Of a stretch of 34,921 nucleotides of DNA, positions 1 to 7,673 are shown in pieces. Under the pieces are notes generated by a model. That model ran no database searches, was not told where the DNA came from, and worked only from the letters and a program-made list of their open reading frames with translations. Every line of letters starts with the position of its first letter. The stretch's first letter is position 1. Source of the DNA: Bacteroidales bacterium (GTDB lineage Bacteria; Bacteroidota; Bacteroidia; Bacteroidales; UBA932); assembly GCA_028708215.1 (NCBI GenBank), contig JAQVZL010000012.1:1-34921 (forward strand), written 5' to 3'. Made by a program: the position numbers and the translations under genes.

Positions 1-579
1 GTTATAAGTTTTAGAAACAACTAGGTAATAGCTGTTGCCTCCATACATAGAAGTAACTCTGGCACTTATAAATTCGTTATTGCCTTTAGATTTCTCTTCC
101 ATCTCTTTTATTACGGCTTTCTTTGCCTCTGCTTTTTCTTCTGGAGTTTTAGCCTTTTTTACAGCTTTTTCTATTTTCTTTGTAACATCTGTAAAGCTTT
201 CAAGAAAGGTAACAGATAGCCCCTCGGCAGGTAGCTCCTCTTTACGGTTCATAGCCCAAAAACCATGCTTTAAATAATCGTTCTCTACGCTACTGAGTTT
301 TTGAATTGCGCCATACCCACAGTGGTGATTTGTAAGAACAAGACCCTCTGCAGAGATAATCTCGGCAGTGCAACCGCCTCCAAAATGGACAACAGCATCT
401 TTAAGGCTGGAGTTGTTAATATCGTAGATGTCTTTAGCGGAAAGTTTGAAGCCCAGCTGTGACATCTTTTTCATATTTAGCTTCTCTATAAGAGGAAGCA
501 GCCACATTCCTTCGTCTGCTTTAACTGGTCCAAAAGAGAGCAGAGTGGCTAATAAAATTAAAAGTGCGGTTTTTTTCAT
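1..579 (-). CDS. Peptidase S46 family dipeptidyl-peptidase (DPP7/DPP11 type), 3' end outside window
   Basis: The ORF track omits this frame, but it is open from an ATG at 579 to base 1 (193 codons) with no stop, so the gene runs off the window. The protein starts with a Lys-Lys signal peptide (MKKTALLILLATLLSFG) followed by DEGMWLL, the usual mature start of S46 peptidases. At about residues 80-95 it has GGCTAEIIS and then TNHHCGY, which carries the catalytic His of the S46 serine peptidases. These are periplasmic enzymes that remove dipeptides from oligopeptides and feed amino-acid catabolism in Bacteroidales. The residues that separate DPP7 (hydrophobic P1) from DPP11 (acidic P1) lie in the missing part, so the subtype is open. 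A good promoter lies just upstream. The family call is firm. Confidence 0.93.
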   Translation of the reverse strand, partial: MKKTALLILLATLLSFGPVKADEGMWLLPLIEKLNMKKMSQLGFKLSAKDIYDINNSSLKDAVVHFGGGCTAEIISAEGLVLTNHHCGYGAIQKLSSVENDYLKHGFWAMNRKEELPAEGLSVTFLESFTDVTKKIEKAVKKAKTPEEKAEAKKAVIKEMEEKSKGNNEFISARVTSMYGGNSYYLVVSKTYN

Positions 580-618
580 TATTTTTTATTAAATTTACTT
601 AGTTTGCTTGATTGTAGG

Positions 619-652
619 CAAAGATAAATAATTGGGGGAATATATGACAAAA
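619..652 (-). promoter_or_regulatory. Bacteroidetes-type promoter for the S46 peptidase gene
   Basis: On the minus strand the sequence reads TTTTG, 21 nt, TATCTTTG. This matches the Bacteroidetes primary sigma factor consensus TTTG/TAnnTTTG. Transcription would start about 35 nt before the peptidase ATG at 579. The -33 box overlaps the start codon region of the divergent glycerate kinase gene. Confidence 0.6.
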
Positions 653-1810
653 GTTCTTATAGTAGTAGATAAATTTAAAGGAAGCCTTACTGCCCGTGAG
701 GTAGCCTCTATTATTGCTACCCAATTTAAAAAACAAATTCCAGACATAATAACCTGCGAACTTCCTCTTGCAGATGGTGGCGACGGTACTTTAGATGCGG
801 TCTCACATTTTGGGCACCAAACTTTTCAAATAGAGAGTATAGATCCTTTGGGGAGAGCTATTCAAGTGCCAGTTCTTAGAATAGGAGATAGAGTGCTTTG
901 TGAGATGGCTAAGTCTACTGGCTTATGGTCACTTGCTTATGAGGATAGGAACCCTCGCCATACCAGTAGCTATGGGTTTGGTGTTGTTATTGATAAAGTT
1001 GCCAAGATGGGATTTAAGAATATTCTGTTGGGTATAGGTGGCAGTGCTACTAACGATGTAGGCACTGGTATGTTGGGCGCATTAGGTTATCGGTTTATAG
1101 ATAAAGAGGGTAATTTTATTGCAGCTCATTCAAATGATAGCCTTCCTTTTGGATTCATGACAGGCTCTTGTTTAGAGAGAATTGAAACGATAGATCCTAG
1201 CGGAGTTCCAGATTATTTAAAAGGATTAAACATAGAAGTAGCTTGTGATGTGAATAATCCATTAACTGGGATTTATGGTGCCAGCCATGTTTATGGGCCT
1301 CAGAAAGGGGCTTCTCCCAAAGATGTAGAGTTTTTAGAGAGGGGAGTAGTTCATTTTGCAACAGTTTGTAATAATTTTTTCGAAAAAGATTTTACTGAAT
1401 TACCTGGTGCTGGAGCTGCTGGCGGGATGGGGTTTGCACTGGCAGCTTTTTTAAATGCCCAACTTTTAAGTGGATGGAGAGTTCTCTTCGATTTTCTTGA
1501 CGTAGATAACCAAATAGAAGATGCTGCCCTTATTATTACAGGGGAGGGGAGAGTAGATGGGCAGAGTCTTTCTGGTAAATTATTAGACGGGGTTTTAGAT
1601 GTTGCAAACAGACATGGAAAAAGAGTTTGGGTTATTTGTGGAGATAATTTGCTTACTAATAGAGAGCTAGAGATTGCAGGTATAGAGAAACTATATTCAA
1701 TTTCTCAATTGCAACCATCTAAAGCCAAGGCCATTGCAAATGCAAAGCACTATTTAGAAATAATTTCAACAGAGGCTGCAACTTTTTTCTACTCTACGCC
1801 GTCTAACTAG
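644..1810 (+). CDS. glxK: Glycerate kinase (GlxK/GarK family)
   Basis: This 388-aa protein matches glycerate kinase type 1, which phosphorylates D-glycerate using ATP. It begins TKVLIVVDKFKGSL, the family signature at the N-terminus, and has LADGGDGTLDA at about residues 44-54. The glycine-rich GIGGSATNDVGTG lies near residue 133, and LPGAGAAGGMGFA near residue 255. The track starts at a TTG (632), but the ATG at 644 gives the usual family start and is preferred. Length is normal for the family (about 380 aa). It stands alone, divergent from the S46 peptidase and convergent with rnhB. Whether it makes 2- or 3-phosphoglycerate cannot be told from sequence alone. The family call is firm, the exact symbol less so. 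Confidence 0.92.
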   Translation: MTKVLIVVDKFKGSLTAREVASIIATQFKKQIPDIITCELPLADGGDGTLDAVSHFGHQTFQIESIDPLGRAIQVPVLRIGDRVLCEMAKSTGLWSLAYEDRNPRHTSSYGFGVVIDKVAKMGFKNILLGIGGSATNDVGTGMLGALGYRFIDKEGNFIAAHSNDSLPFGFMTGSCLERIETIDPSGVPDYLKGLNIEVACDVNNPLTGIYGASHVYGPQKGASPKDVEFLERGVVHFATVCNNFFEKDFTELPGAGAAGGMGFALAAFLNAQLLSGWRVLFDFLDVDNQIEDAALIITGEGRVDGQSLSGKLLDGVLDVANRHGKRVWVICGDNLLTNRELEIAGIEKLYSISQLQPSKAKAIANAKHYLEIISTEAATFFYSTPSN

Positions 1811-1911
1811 CAGACTATTAGCTATTGATGTTTGGCTTATGCAACGTGTAAGATGGTGTGCAGTATGTATTCCATAGTTTAGAAGATATAGCTAGGTGAA
1901 AAATTTTAGAG
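1805..1911. repeat. Possible short copy of the CTAG-rich repeat seen at 20.8-21.3 kb
   Basis: The gap between the convergent genes glxK and rnhB starts AACTAGCAG...TAGCTA and ends AGCTAGGTGAAAAATTTTAG. The right end of the large element at 21235-21333 has AACTAGCAG...TAGCTA...AGCTAGGTGGGAAACTTTAG, with similar spacing (85 against 78 nt between the two 9-mers). The middles do not align well. An inner part, CAGTATGTATTCCATAGTTTAG, resembles CAGTACATTATTTCATGTTCTAG at about 21011. The similarity was found by eye and is suggestive only. Confidence 0.35.
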
Positions 1912-2526
1912 TTTGTTTTGGGAAGGTTTGCCATAGAGATTGAATGAGACCCTGTGGTGTTTTGTTAAACCAAATTTAATAATGGCCTCTCTATGCTTTT
2001 TAGTTGGGTAGGCCATATTTCTTTCCCAACCATACTGCGGGTTCTTAAGAGCTAACTCTCTCATATGATTGTCTCTCCATGTCTTTGCAAGAATAGAGGC
2101 AGCAGCTATTGAGGCATATTTCCCATCTCCCCCTACTATGCAGCTATATTCAATATCTCTGTACTCTTTAAATTTATTTCCATCTACCAAAATATGCTCT
2201 GGAGTTAAAGAGAGTTTGTCCAGAGCTCTGTGCATAGCCAATATTGAGGCATTTAAAATATTTATAGAGTCTATTTCTGCTGCCGAAACAGATGCTACAG
2301 CCCACGCAGTAGACTCCTTTTCAATTATATCTTTTAATGAATATCGCTGCTTTTCTGTTAGTTTTTTAGAGTCGTTTAATAGAGGGTGGTAAAAGTTAGA
2401 AGGGAGAATTACTGCAGCAGCAAATACGGGCCCAGCAAGGCACCCCCGGCCTGCCTCGTCGCACCCAGCCTCTATATTATTACTGTTATAAAAACTTGCA
2501 AGAGAAGGTTTGTCTTTTATTCCCAT
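1906..2526 (-). CDS. rnhB: Ribonuclease HII
   Basis: RNase HII cleaves the RNA strand of RNA-DNA hybrids and starts removal of single ribonucleotides from DNA. The 206-aa product has the N-terminal motif GCDEAGRGCLAGPV with acidic residues Asp23 and Glu24. ILVDGNKF near residue 115 supplies the third acidic residue, and SILAKTWRD near residue 150 the fourth, so the DEDD active site is complete. The C-terminal region has YGWERNMAYPTKKHREAI, the usual late family motif. Length is typical. The ATG start gives a normal N-terminus. It is convergent with glxK and followed on the same strand direction upstream by the XRE regulator, separated by 75 nt. Confidence 0.97.
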   Translation of the reverse strand: MGIKDKPSLASFYNSNNIEAGCDEAGRGCLAGPVFAAAVILPSNFYHPLLNDSKKLTEKQRYSLKDIIEKESTAWAVASVSAAEIDSINILNASILAMHRALDKLSLTPEHILVDGNKFKEYRDIEYSCIVGGDGKYASIAAASILAKTWRDNHMRELALKNPQYGWERNMAYPTKKHREAIIKFGLTKHHRVSFNLYGKPSQNKL

Positions 2527-2601
2527 TGAGAGTTGTTAGTTAATAAATTCACTTTTGAACGTGCAATTTACTCAAAAAAATAGAGCTTAAACTAAAGAGT
2601 T

Positions 2602-2997
2602 TTAGTACTGCTCTTTCTTCTCATTAAGAACTCCAATAATTTTTTCTTTGGTTATTAACTTAGAATTAAGAATACTCACCTCCTCTTCTTTCTGTGCTAA
2701 CTCTATTTTGTGATTACTTATGAGCTCAATTATTTGAATACGATGTTCTCGCTTTAACTCTTCTATTTTTTCTTGAGCCTGGTTGTTGTTAATGTGCCCA
2801 AACAGAAGACTCTCCATTGAAAGCTTTAATATCTCTGCAATTTTTTCTAGCCTAGGATTAATAAGCGTAGTGGGTCCAGCTTCAAGCTCTCTATATGAGT
2901 TAGTAGATATTCTCAAGAGTTCTGCCATCTCTTCTTGAGTATAATTATTTGCTCTTCTAGCTTTTTTAATTCTCTCTCTTATTTCTTGGTATTTCAT
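2602..2997 (-). CDS. XRE-family HTH regulator with C-terminal coiled coil
   Basis: This small DNA-binding protein (131 aa) starts MKYQEIRERIKKARRANNYTQ at the ATG at 2997. The track's longer start adds 26 Cys-rich residues that run over the promoter, so it is rejected. Residues about 5-60 form a Cro/CI-type helix-turn-helix (NYTQEEMAELLRISTNSYRELE). The C-terminal half is highly charged (EEKIEELKREHRIQ...LAQKEEEVSILNSKL) and should form a coiled coil, probably for dimerisation. This HTH plus coiled-coil layout is common in Bacteroidetes, and the target is unknown. It is divergent from the AraC-like gene. A TATATTTG box sits almost at the start codon. Confidence 0.85.
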   Translation of the reverse strand: MKYQEIRERIKKARRANNYTQEEMAELLRISTNSYRELEAGPTTLINPRLEKIAEILKLSMESLLFGHINNNQAQEKIEELKREHRIQIIELISNHKIELAQKEEEVSILNSKLITKEKIIGVLNEKKEQY

Positions 2998-3003
2998 ACA
3001 TAA

Positions 3004-3011
3004 CAAATATA
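3004..3011 (-). promoter_or_regulatory. Candidate -7 box of the XRE regulator
   Basis: The minus strand reads TATATTTG, a perfect TAnnTTTG box. Its end lies 6 nt before the ATG at 2997, so the transcript would have almost no leader. No convincing -33 TTTG is seen at the right distance. Confidence 0.4.
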
Positions 3012-3033
3012 ATTTACAAGAGCCAATAGTTGC

Positions 3034-3070
3034 TAACAGGCAAAGCATGTTTAAGTAACAAGCAAAACAT
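3034..3070. promoter_or_regulatory. Two-unit direct repeat upstream of the XRE gene, possible operator
   Basis: TAACAGGCAAAGCAT (3034-3048) and TAACAAGCAAAACAT (3056-3070) match at 13 of 15 positions. They start 22 bp apart, about two helical turns. They lie just upstream of the putative XRE promoter, so they could bind this regulator or an activator. No binding evidence exists beyond position and spacing. Confidence 0.35.
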
Positions 3071-3140
3071 TGCAATAAGAGAAAAAATGAATAGGAAGAG
3101 ATAAATAAAAATTAGGAATAGATAAATCAAACCTTTAGCA

Positions 3141-3172
3141 TTGGAAAGAGCCCTTGTTTAGGGTTATATTTG
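3141..3172 (+). promoter_or_regulatory. Bacteroidetes-type promoter for the small AraC-like gene
   Basis: TTG at 3141 and TATATTTG at 3165-3172 are 21 nt apart, fitting the TTTG/TAnnTTTG consensus. The box lies about 20 nt upstream of the ATG at 3193. It also shows that the TTG start at 3154 given in the track is not translated. Confidence 0.55.
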
Positions 3173-3192
3173 TAGTAACAAAAAACACTACC

Positions 3193-3504
3193 ATGGTAAC
3201 AAACGAAATTCAAACAGATAAGGTAATAGAGATGTTTTGCTCTTTAATGGAGAAGAAAATATTTCTTACTAGAGGTATTACTCCAAAAATTTTAGCAGAA
3301 TTTTGTAGTTGTAAGCCAGTATATTTAAAAAAGGTTCTATTTGAGCAATTTGGGTTTTCAATTGGGCAAATTATAACTTTATATAAGGTTGGGTATGCTC
3401 GGGAATTGCTCTCAATTGGAGTGGGGTATGAGTTTGCTTGTAAATATTCGGGGTTTAACTCTATAAAAGAGCTAGAGAAGGCATTGGAGTGTGTTGATAA
3501 TTGA
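3193..3504 (+). CDS. Stand-alone AraC-type HTH DNA-binding protein
   Basis: This 103-aa protein is little more than an AraC/XylS DNA-binding domain. ITPKILAEFCSCKPVYLKKVLFE fits the first helix-turn-helix. GFSIGQIITLYKVGYARELL fits the linker helix, where family members have a conserved run ending in RA..LL. YEFACKYSGFNSIKELEKAL fits the second helix-turn-helix with its GF motif. No ligand-binding or sensor domain is present. The ATG at 3193 is chosen over the TTG at 3154 because the promoter overlaps the longer start. It is divergent from the XRE gene and lies 67 nt before the EF-G2 gene on the same strand. The regulated genes are unknown. Confidence 0.75.
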   Translation: MVTNEIQTDKVIEMFCSLMEKKIFLTRGITPKILAEFCSCKPVYLKKVLFEQFGFSIGQIITLYKVGYARELLSIGVGYEFACKYSGFNSIKELEKALECVDN

Positions 3505-3523
3505 TTTATTTTTTATAAATTTG
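3494..3523 (+). promoter_or_regulatory. Strong Bacteroidetes-type promoter for the EF-G2 gene
   Basis: TTG at 3494, 19 nt, then TAAATTTG at 3516-3523 is a close match to the Bacteroidetes consensus. The -33 box lies inside the end of the AraC-like gene. The leader before the ATG at 3572 would be about 45 nt. Confidence 0.6.
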
Positions 3524-3571
3524 ACATTCAATTTTAGTAAAAATAGTAATTAATGAACTAAATAGAGTAAT

Positions 3572-5725
3572 ATGAAAGTTTATCCCACTCAAAATGTTCG
3601 CAACGTAGTGCTTATAGGAAATAGTAAGTCTGGAAAGACTACTCTTGCGGAAACCATGTTGTTTGAAGGCAAAGTCATTGACCGGCGTGGTTCGGTCGAA
3701 GCAAAAACAACTGTAAGTGACAATACAGAGATAGAACAAATTTATCAACGTTCAATCTATCCTACTCTCCTTTACACAGAGTTTATGGATACTAAGTTTA
3801 ACTTAGTTGATACCCCTGGTTCAGATGACTTTATAGGTGGAGTAATATCTGCTTTTAAAGTTGCCGATGCAGGAATAATGGTTATTAATGCACAGCATGG
3901 AGTTGAAGTGGGTACCGAAATATTATCTCGTTATGCAGAGAAACATTGTAAACCATTAATTCTAGCTCTTAATCAATTAGATCATGATAAAGCAAACTTT
4001 GAAGCTTCGCTAGAGTCGCTTACTAAGACATTTGGTAAAAAGGTTGTTGTTGTTCAGTTCCCAGTAGATGCTGGCACTGGTTTCACCTCTTTTGTAGATG
4101 TTCTTAAAATGAAAATGTATCGTTACACAGATGAAAGCGGAACTAGAGAAGAGCTGCCAATTCCAGAAGATCTAAAAGACCAGACCGATGAGTACTTACA
4201 GGAGCTGGTAGAGATGGCTGCAGAAAATGACGAGCCATTAATGGAAGCTTTCTTTGAAAAGGGAGAGCTTAGCGAAGAGGAGATTAAAAAAGGGCTTTCA
4301 ATAGGAATGGCTCAGTGCGAAATTATGCCACTATTTTGTATCTCTGCAAAAAAAGATATAGGTGTTAAAAGGTTAATGGAGTTTGTTATTAACGTTGCTC
4401 CAACTCCAGATAAATCTGTACAGAGATTAAAAGATGGAGAGATAGTTCCATGTGATGCTTCTGGGCAAACTTCACTATTTGTCTATAAAACTGCAATTGA
4501 GCCTCATCTGGGAGAGGTATCTTATTTTAGAGTAATGTCTGGTACGCTCAAAGAGGGTATGGATGTAGTTAATCACGAGACAGGAGCCAAAGAGAGAATT
4601 TCTGTAATTTATGCTGTTGCTGGTAAGAAGAGAGAGAAACTTACAGAAATTGTAGCAGGAGATATTGGTTGTGCAGTTAAACTAAAGAGTGTGAAAACAA
4701 ATCAAACTCTGAATGCTGGAAATAAAGAGTGGGCATTTGAACCTATAGAGTTCCCTCCTTCAAAATTCCGTACAGCAATTAGAGCTAAACAAGAGAAAGA
4801 TGAAGAGAAGTTGGGAGATATCCTTCACCGTGCACATGCAGAAGACCCTACTATAAAAGTTGAGTATTCAAAAGAGTTAAAACAGACTATTTTGAGTGGC
4901 CAAGGCGAGCATCATATTAATATTCTTAAATGGCATATTAATAATACTCACAAGTTAGAGGTAGATCTTATAACTCCTAAAATTCCTTATAGAGAAACTA
5001 TTACAAAAGTTGCTACTGCAAACTATCGCCACAAAAAGCAGTCTGGTGGTGCTGGTCAGTTTGGAGAGGTATATATCTTAATTGAGCCAGCAAAAGAGGG
5101 AGTTCCACCAAAAAATAGATTTAAGGTAGATGGCCATGAGTTAGTTCTAAACATTAAAGGTAAAGAGGAATACCCTATGGATTGGGGCGGAGTTTTAGAG
5201 TATTACAACTGTATAGTTGGAGGCTCTATTGATGCTCGTTTTATGCCAGCTATTCTTAAGGGTATTATGGAAAAAATGGAAGAGGGGCCATTAACTGGTT
5301 CTTATGCAAGAGATATTCGTGTGTTTGTATATGATGGTAAAATGCACCCAGTAGATTCAAACGAGATTTCATTTAAACTTGCAGGAAGAAACGCTTTTAG
5401 AGAAGCCTTTAAAAAAGCGGGACCTAAGATTATGGAGCCAGTTTACAATGTAGAGGTTTTGGTGCCGAGCGATTGTATGGGAGACGTAATGAGTGATTTA
5501 CAAAATAGAAGAGCTACAATAATGGGTATGAGTAGTGACAAGGGGTTTGAGATTCTTAACGCAAGAGTTCCTTTAGCCGAACTCAATAAATACTCTACTA
5601 CATTGAGCTCGCTCACTTCTGGTCGTGCAACTTTCACTATGACTTATGCAGACTATCAGCAGGTTCCTTCAGATGTTCAAGATAAGCTTCTTAAGGAGTA
5701 TGAAGCAAGTGAAGATGACGATTAA
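3572..5725 (+). CDS. fusA2: EF-G2-like translation elongation factor paralogue, GTPase centre altered
   Basis: The 717-aa product has the EF-G domain order: G domain (about 1-280), domain II (about 300-390), III, IV (YRETITK...KKQSGGAGQFGEVY) and V (VPSDCMGDVMSDLQNRRA). It is not canonical EF-G. The P-loop is GNSKSGKTT (residues 16-24) instead of AHIDAGKTT. Switch I lacks RGITI and reads QRSIYP. Switch II is DTPGSDDF (80-87), with Ser84 where translational GTPases keep the catalytic His. The G4 motif is NQLD (134-137). This pattern fits the Bacteroides thetaiotaomicron EF-G2 paralogue, reported to support translocation without GTP hydrolysis and to build up in carbon starvation. Function here is inferred from that. 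lolD follows 7 nt later. Confidence 0.9.
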   Translation: MKVYPTQNVRNVVLIGNSKSGKTTLAETMLFEGKVIDRRGSVEAKTTVSDNTEIEQIYQRSIYPTLLYTEFMDTKFNLVDTPGSDDFIGGVISAFKVADAGIMVINAQHGVEVGTEILSRYAEKHCKPLILALNQLDHDKANFEASLESLTKTFGKKVVVVQFPVDAGTGFTSFVDVLKMKMYRYTDESGTREELPIPEDLKDQTDEYLQELVEMAAENDEPLMEAFFEKGELSEEEIKKGLSIGMAQCEIMPLFCISAKKDIGVKRLMEFVINVAPTPDKSVQRLKDGEIVPCDASGQTSLFVYKTAIEPHLGEVSYFRVMSGTLKEGMDVVNHETGAKERISVIYAVAGKKREKLTEIVAGDIGCAVKLKSVKTNQTLNAGNKEWAFEPIEFPPSKFRTAIRAKQEKDEEKLGDILHRAHAEDPTIKVEYSKELKQTILSGQGEHHINILKWHINNTHKLEVDLITPKIPYRETITKVATANYRHKKQSGGAGQFGEVYILIEPAKEGVPPKNRFKVDGHELVLNIKGKEEYPMDWGGVLEYYNCIVGGSIDARFMPAILKGIMEKMEEGPLTGSYARDIRVFVYDGKMHPVDSNEISFKLAGRNAFREAFKKAGPKIMEPVYNVEVLVPSDCMGDVMSDLQNRRATIMGMSSDKGFEILNARVPLAELNKYSTTLSSLTSGRATFTMTYADYQQVPSDVQDKLLKEYEASEDDD

Positions 5726-5732
5726 TTAAAAG

Positions 5733-6386
5733 ATGATAAAGGCTCAAAATATTAATAAATCTTTTGGGAATCTTTTAGTCCTAAAAGGGATAGATTTTGA
5801 AGCAAAAGATTCTGAGGTATTAAGTATAGTTGGAGCAAGTGGGGCTGGAAAGTCTACTTTGCTCCAAATACTTGGTACGCTTTCGCGTCCAGATACAGGA
5901 AAGGTTTTTATAGATGGGAAAGATGTTTTTGCTTTGAAGTCAAATAATTTAGCCGATTTTAGAAATAAAAAAATAGGATTTGTTTTTCAATTCCACCATC
6001 TATTGCCAGAGTTTACTGCTTTAGAGAATGTGGCTATTCCTGCCTTAATTGGCAAAGCAAGCATGTCTGCCGCAAAAGAGAAAGCAAGGGAGTTGTTAAC
6101 TTTATTGGGTCTCTCTAGTAGGCTCTCTCACAAACCATCTGAATTGAGTGGAGGAGAGCAGCAGAGAGTTGCTATTGCAAGAGCACTTGTTAATAACCCG
6201 TCTGTTCTTTTTGCCGATGAACCTTCTGGGAACTTAGATACATCTACTAAAGAAGAGATTCATAAGCTTTTTTTTGATTTAAGAGATAGGTTTGGTATTA
6301 CAATAATAATTGTAACACATGATAGAGAGTTAGCAGCCTTGAGCGATAGAACTCTTGAAATGAGAGATGGCAAGTTTCTATTTTAA
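5733..6386 (+). CDS. lolD: ABC transporter ATPase, LolD type (lipoprotein release)
   Basis: This 217-aa ATPase has Walker [10 protein letters not shown] (about residues 34-42), Q-loop [18 protein letters not shown], signature [15 protein letters not shown], Walker [13 protein letters not shown] and the switch His in [20 protein letters not shown] is typical of the LolD/MacB/FtsE group, and the closest fit is LolD. LolD powers LolCE, which removes lipoproteins from the inner membrane for transfer to the outer membrane. The LolC/E membrane partner is not in this window, so the partner and exact substrate are inferred. It lies 7 nt after the EF-G2 gene and its 3' end overlaps the methyltransferase gene by 20 nt, so the three are probably co-transcribed. 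Confidence 0.87.
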   Translation: MIKAQNINKSFGNLLVLKGIDFEAKDSEVLSIVGASGAGKSTLLQILGTLSRPDTGKVFIDGKDVFALKSNNLADFRNKKIGFVFQFHHLLPEFTALENVAIPALIGKASMSAAKEKARELLTLLGLSSRLSHKPSELSGGEQQRVAIARALVNNPSVLFADEPSGNLDTSTKEEIHKLFFDLRDRFGITIIIVTHDRELAALSDRTLEMRDGKFLF

Positions 6387-7155
6387 AAAATTTGTAGTAG
6401 AGCAATCGAACTCGGCAATGAAAGTTAACACAGATGGTGTTCTTTTAGCTGCTTGGGTCTCTTTAGATGCTCCTGTTAAACTTTTAGATATTGGTTCGGG
6501 CACAGGTGTTATCTCTCTAATAATAGCTCAAAGATTAGAAGAGATACTCTCTAATAATTTCAATATAACAGCAATAGATGTAGATTATAACTCCTATCTG
6601 GAGTCTTATAACAATTTTAAAAACTCTATTTGGTCAGATAATTTAGAAGCTCTTCATATCTCTTTGCAAGACTTGTATCTAGATTATAAATCCTCTACCG
6701 TTGGCCAGGGTAAATTTAATTTGATTCTCTCTAACCCACCTTTTTTCACTAACTCTCTACCAGCTCCTTCTAAAAGGAGAAATATTGCAAGGCACAACCA
6801 CTCCTTGCCTTTAGAGCTATTGTTGGAGTCATCTACCCTTCTGCTTAAAGAGGGAGGCCTATTGGCTGTTGTTTTGCCTGTAGAAGAGGGAGAGAGACTA
6901 TTGGAGATGGTCTCTGCTAACAAAGAGTTTGTTGTTAAAAGAGTATGTAAGGTAAAAACAGTTTTATCTAAGCCTCCAAAAAGATATCTTATAGAGCTCT
7001 GTATGCTAAAAAACACTCTATTGGTTGCAAAGGATGCACATTTTGAGCTAAAACAAGAGACTCTTGTTATTCAGCAGAAGGGAGGGGAGTGTTATACTCA
7101 AGAGTACAATGAGTTGGTTAAAAGGTTTTACCTTAAGGAGTTAAAAACAGATTGA
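6367..7155 (+). CDS. trmN6: tRNA1(Val) (adenine(37)-N6)-methyltransferase, TrmN6/YfiC family
   Basis: This 262-aa enzyme is a Rossmann-fold SAM methyltransferase. It starts [27 protein letters not shown], the typical family opening where the DG..L.AW run is conserved. [18 protein letters not shown] is the SAM-binding motif I. SNPPFF near residue 125 is the N6-adenine motif IV. The later run [17 protein letters not shown] also fits TrmN6. The family methylates N6 of A37 in tRNA1(Val). The ATG lies inside lolD and the genes overlap by 20 nt in different frames, suggesting translational coupling. Its stop is 1 nt from the stop of the convergent gene. Confidence 0.9.
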   Translation: MASFYFKKFVVEQSNSAMKVNTDGVLLAAWVSLDAPVKLLDIGSGTGVISLIIAQRLEEILSNNFNITAIDVDYNSYLESYNNFKNSIWSDNLEALHISLQDLYLDYKSSTVGQGKFNLILSNPPFFTNSLPAPSKRRNIARHNHSLPLELLLESSTLLLKEGGLLAVVLPVEEGERLLEMVSANKEFVVKRVCKVKTVLSKPPKRYLIELCMLKNTLLVAKDAHFELKQETLVIQQKGGECYTQEYNELVKRFYLKELKTD

Positions 7156-7156
7156 G

Positions 7157-7660
7157 CTATTTGGGTTCTTTATTATCTGTAGGCTGGCGTGCTCCACTGC
7201 GTAGCTGATGAATCATCTTTATTCGAAAATTCTCTTCTGTAGCATACATCTTTGCAACTTTCTCTACAGGGAATATTTTCAGGAATTTTTTGTAGTACTC
7301 TTTATGAATTTCGCCCTCTGCAGTAGTGTTAGAGATATAGGTTTCCATAAGGCTTTTCAACTCTTGGTCGGTTGCTTTCTGTTCATTGTCGCAGACAATT
7401 CTGTTAATAGATCTAAGTGCTTGAAAAGATCTTCTATTTGCTCTTTCGCGAGCTCTCCAATATTCGTTATATAGTGGCCAAAAGTTTTCGGCCTCGTCTG
7501 GTGTAAGCTCTAACTCGGCACTAAAAAAGGCAATTTTTGCACTTTGAATTTGTTGGTACCTTTGACTTTTGTGCTGTTGTCTCTGTGCCTCGGTGCGTGG
7601 TTGTGCAGTAAGTGAAACTGCAAATGTGCATATAAGAGAAAGGATTATTAATTTTTTCAT
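7157..7660 (-). CDS. Small exported protein of an ECF sigma operon
   Basis: The product is 167 aa from the ATG at 7660 (MKKLIILSLICTFAVSLTAQ), a clear signal peptide; the track's longer start at 7687 is not needed. The mature part is helical and charged, with TPDEAENFWPLYNEYWRARERANRRSFQALRSIN. This resembles small periplasmic proteins that databases often call sensor of ECF-type sigma factor, and it is loosely like the CpxP/Spy helical fold. It is last in the run transketolase N, transketolase C, ECF sigma factor, one-TM protein. It may sense envelope stress or act as a chaperone, but this is inference from position and general form. Confidence 0.7.
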   Translation of the reverse strand: MKKLIILSLICTFAVSLTAQPRTEAQRQQHKSQRYQQIQSAKIAFFSAELELTPDEAENFWPLYNEYWRARERANRRSFQALRSINRIVCDNEQKATDQELKSLMETYISNTTAEGEIHKEYYKKFLKIFPVEKVAKMYATEENFRIKMIHQLRSGARQPTDNKEPK

Positions 7661-7673
7661 AATAAATAATGAA

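Noticed and set aside
632-643. TTG start of glycerate kinase in the ORF track
   Set aside because: The ATG at 644 gives the conserved TKVLIVVDKFKGS start; the extra four residues have no family support.
2998-3075. 26-residue Cys-rich N-terminal extension of the XRE protein
   Set aside because: It overlaps the TATATTTG box and the direct repeat, and the HTH starts normally at the ATG at 2997.
3506-3748. 80-aa minus-strand ORF over the start of the EF-G2 gene
   Set aside because: It is a shadow of the strongly supported EF-G2 gene and its promoter, with no recognisable motif.
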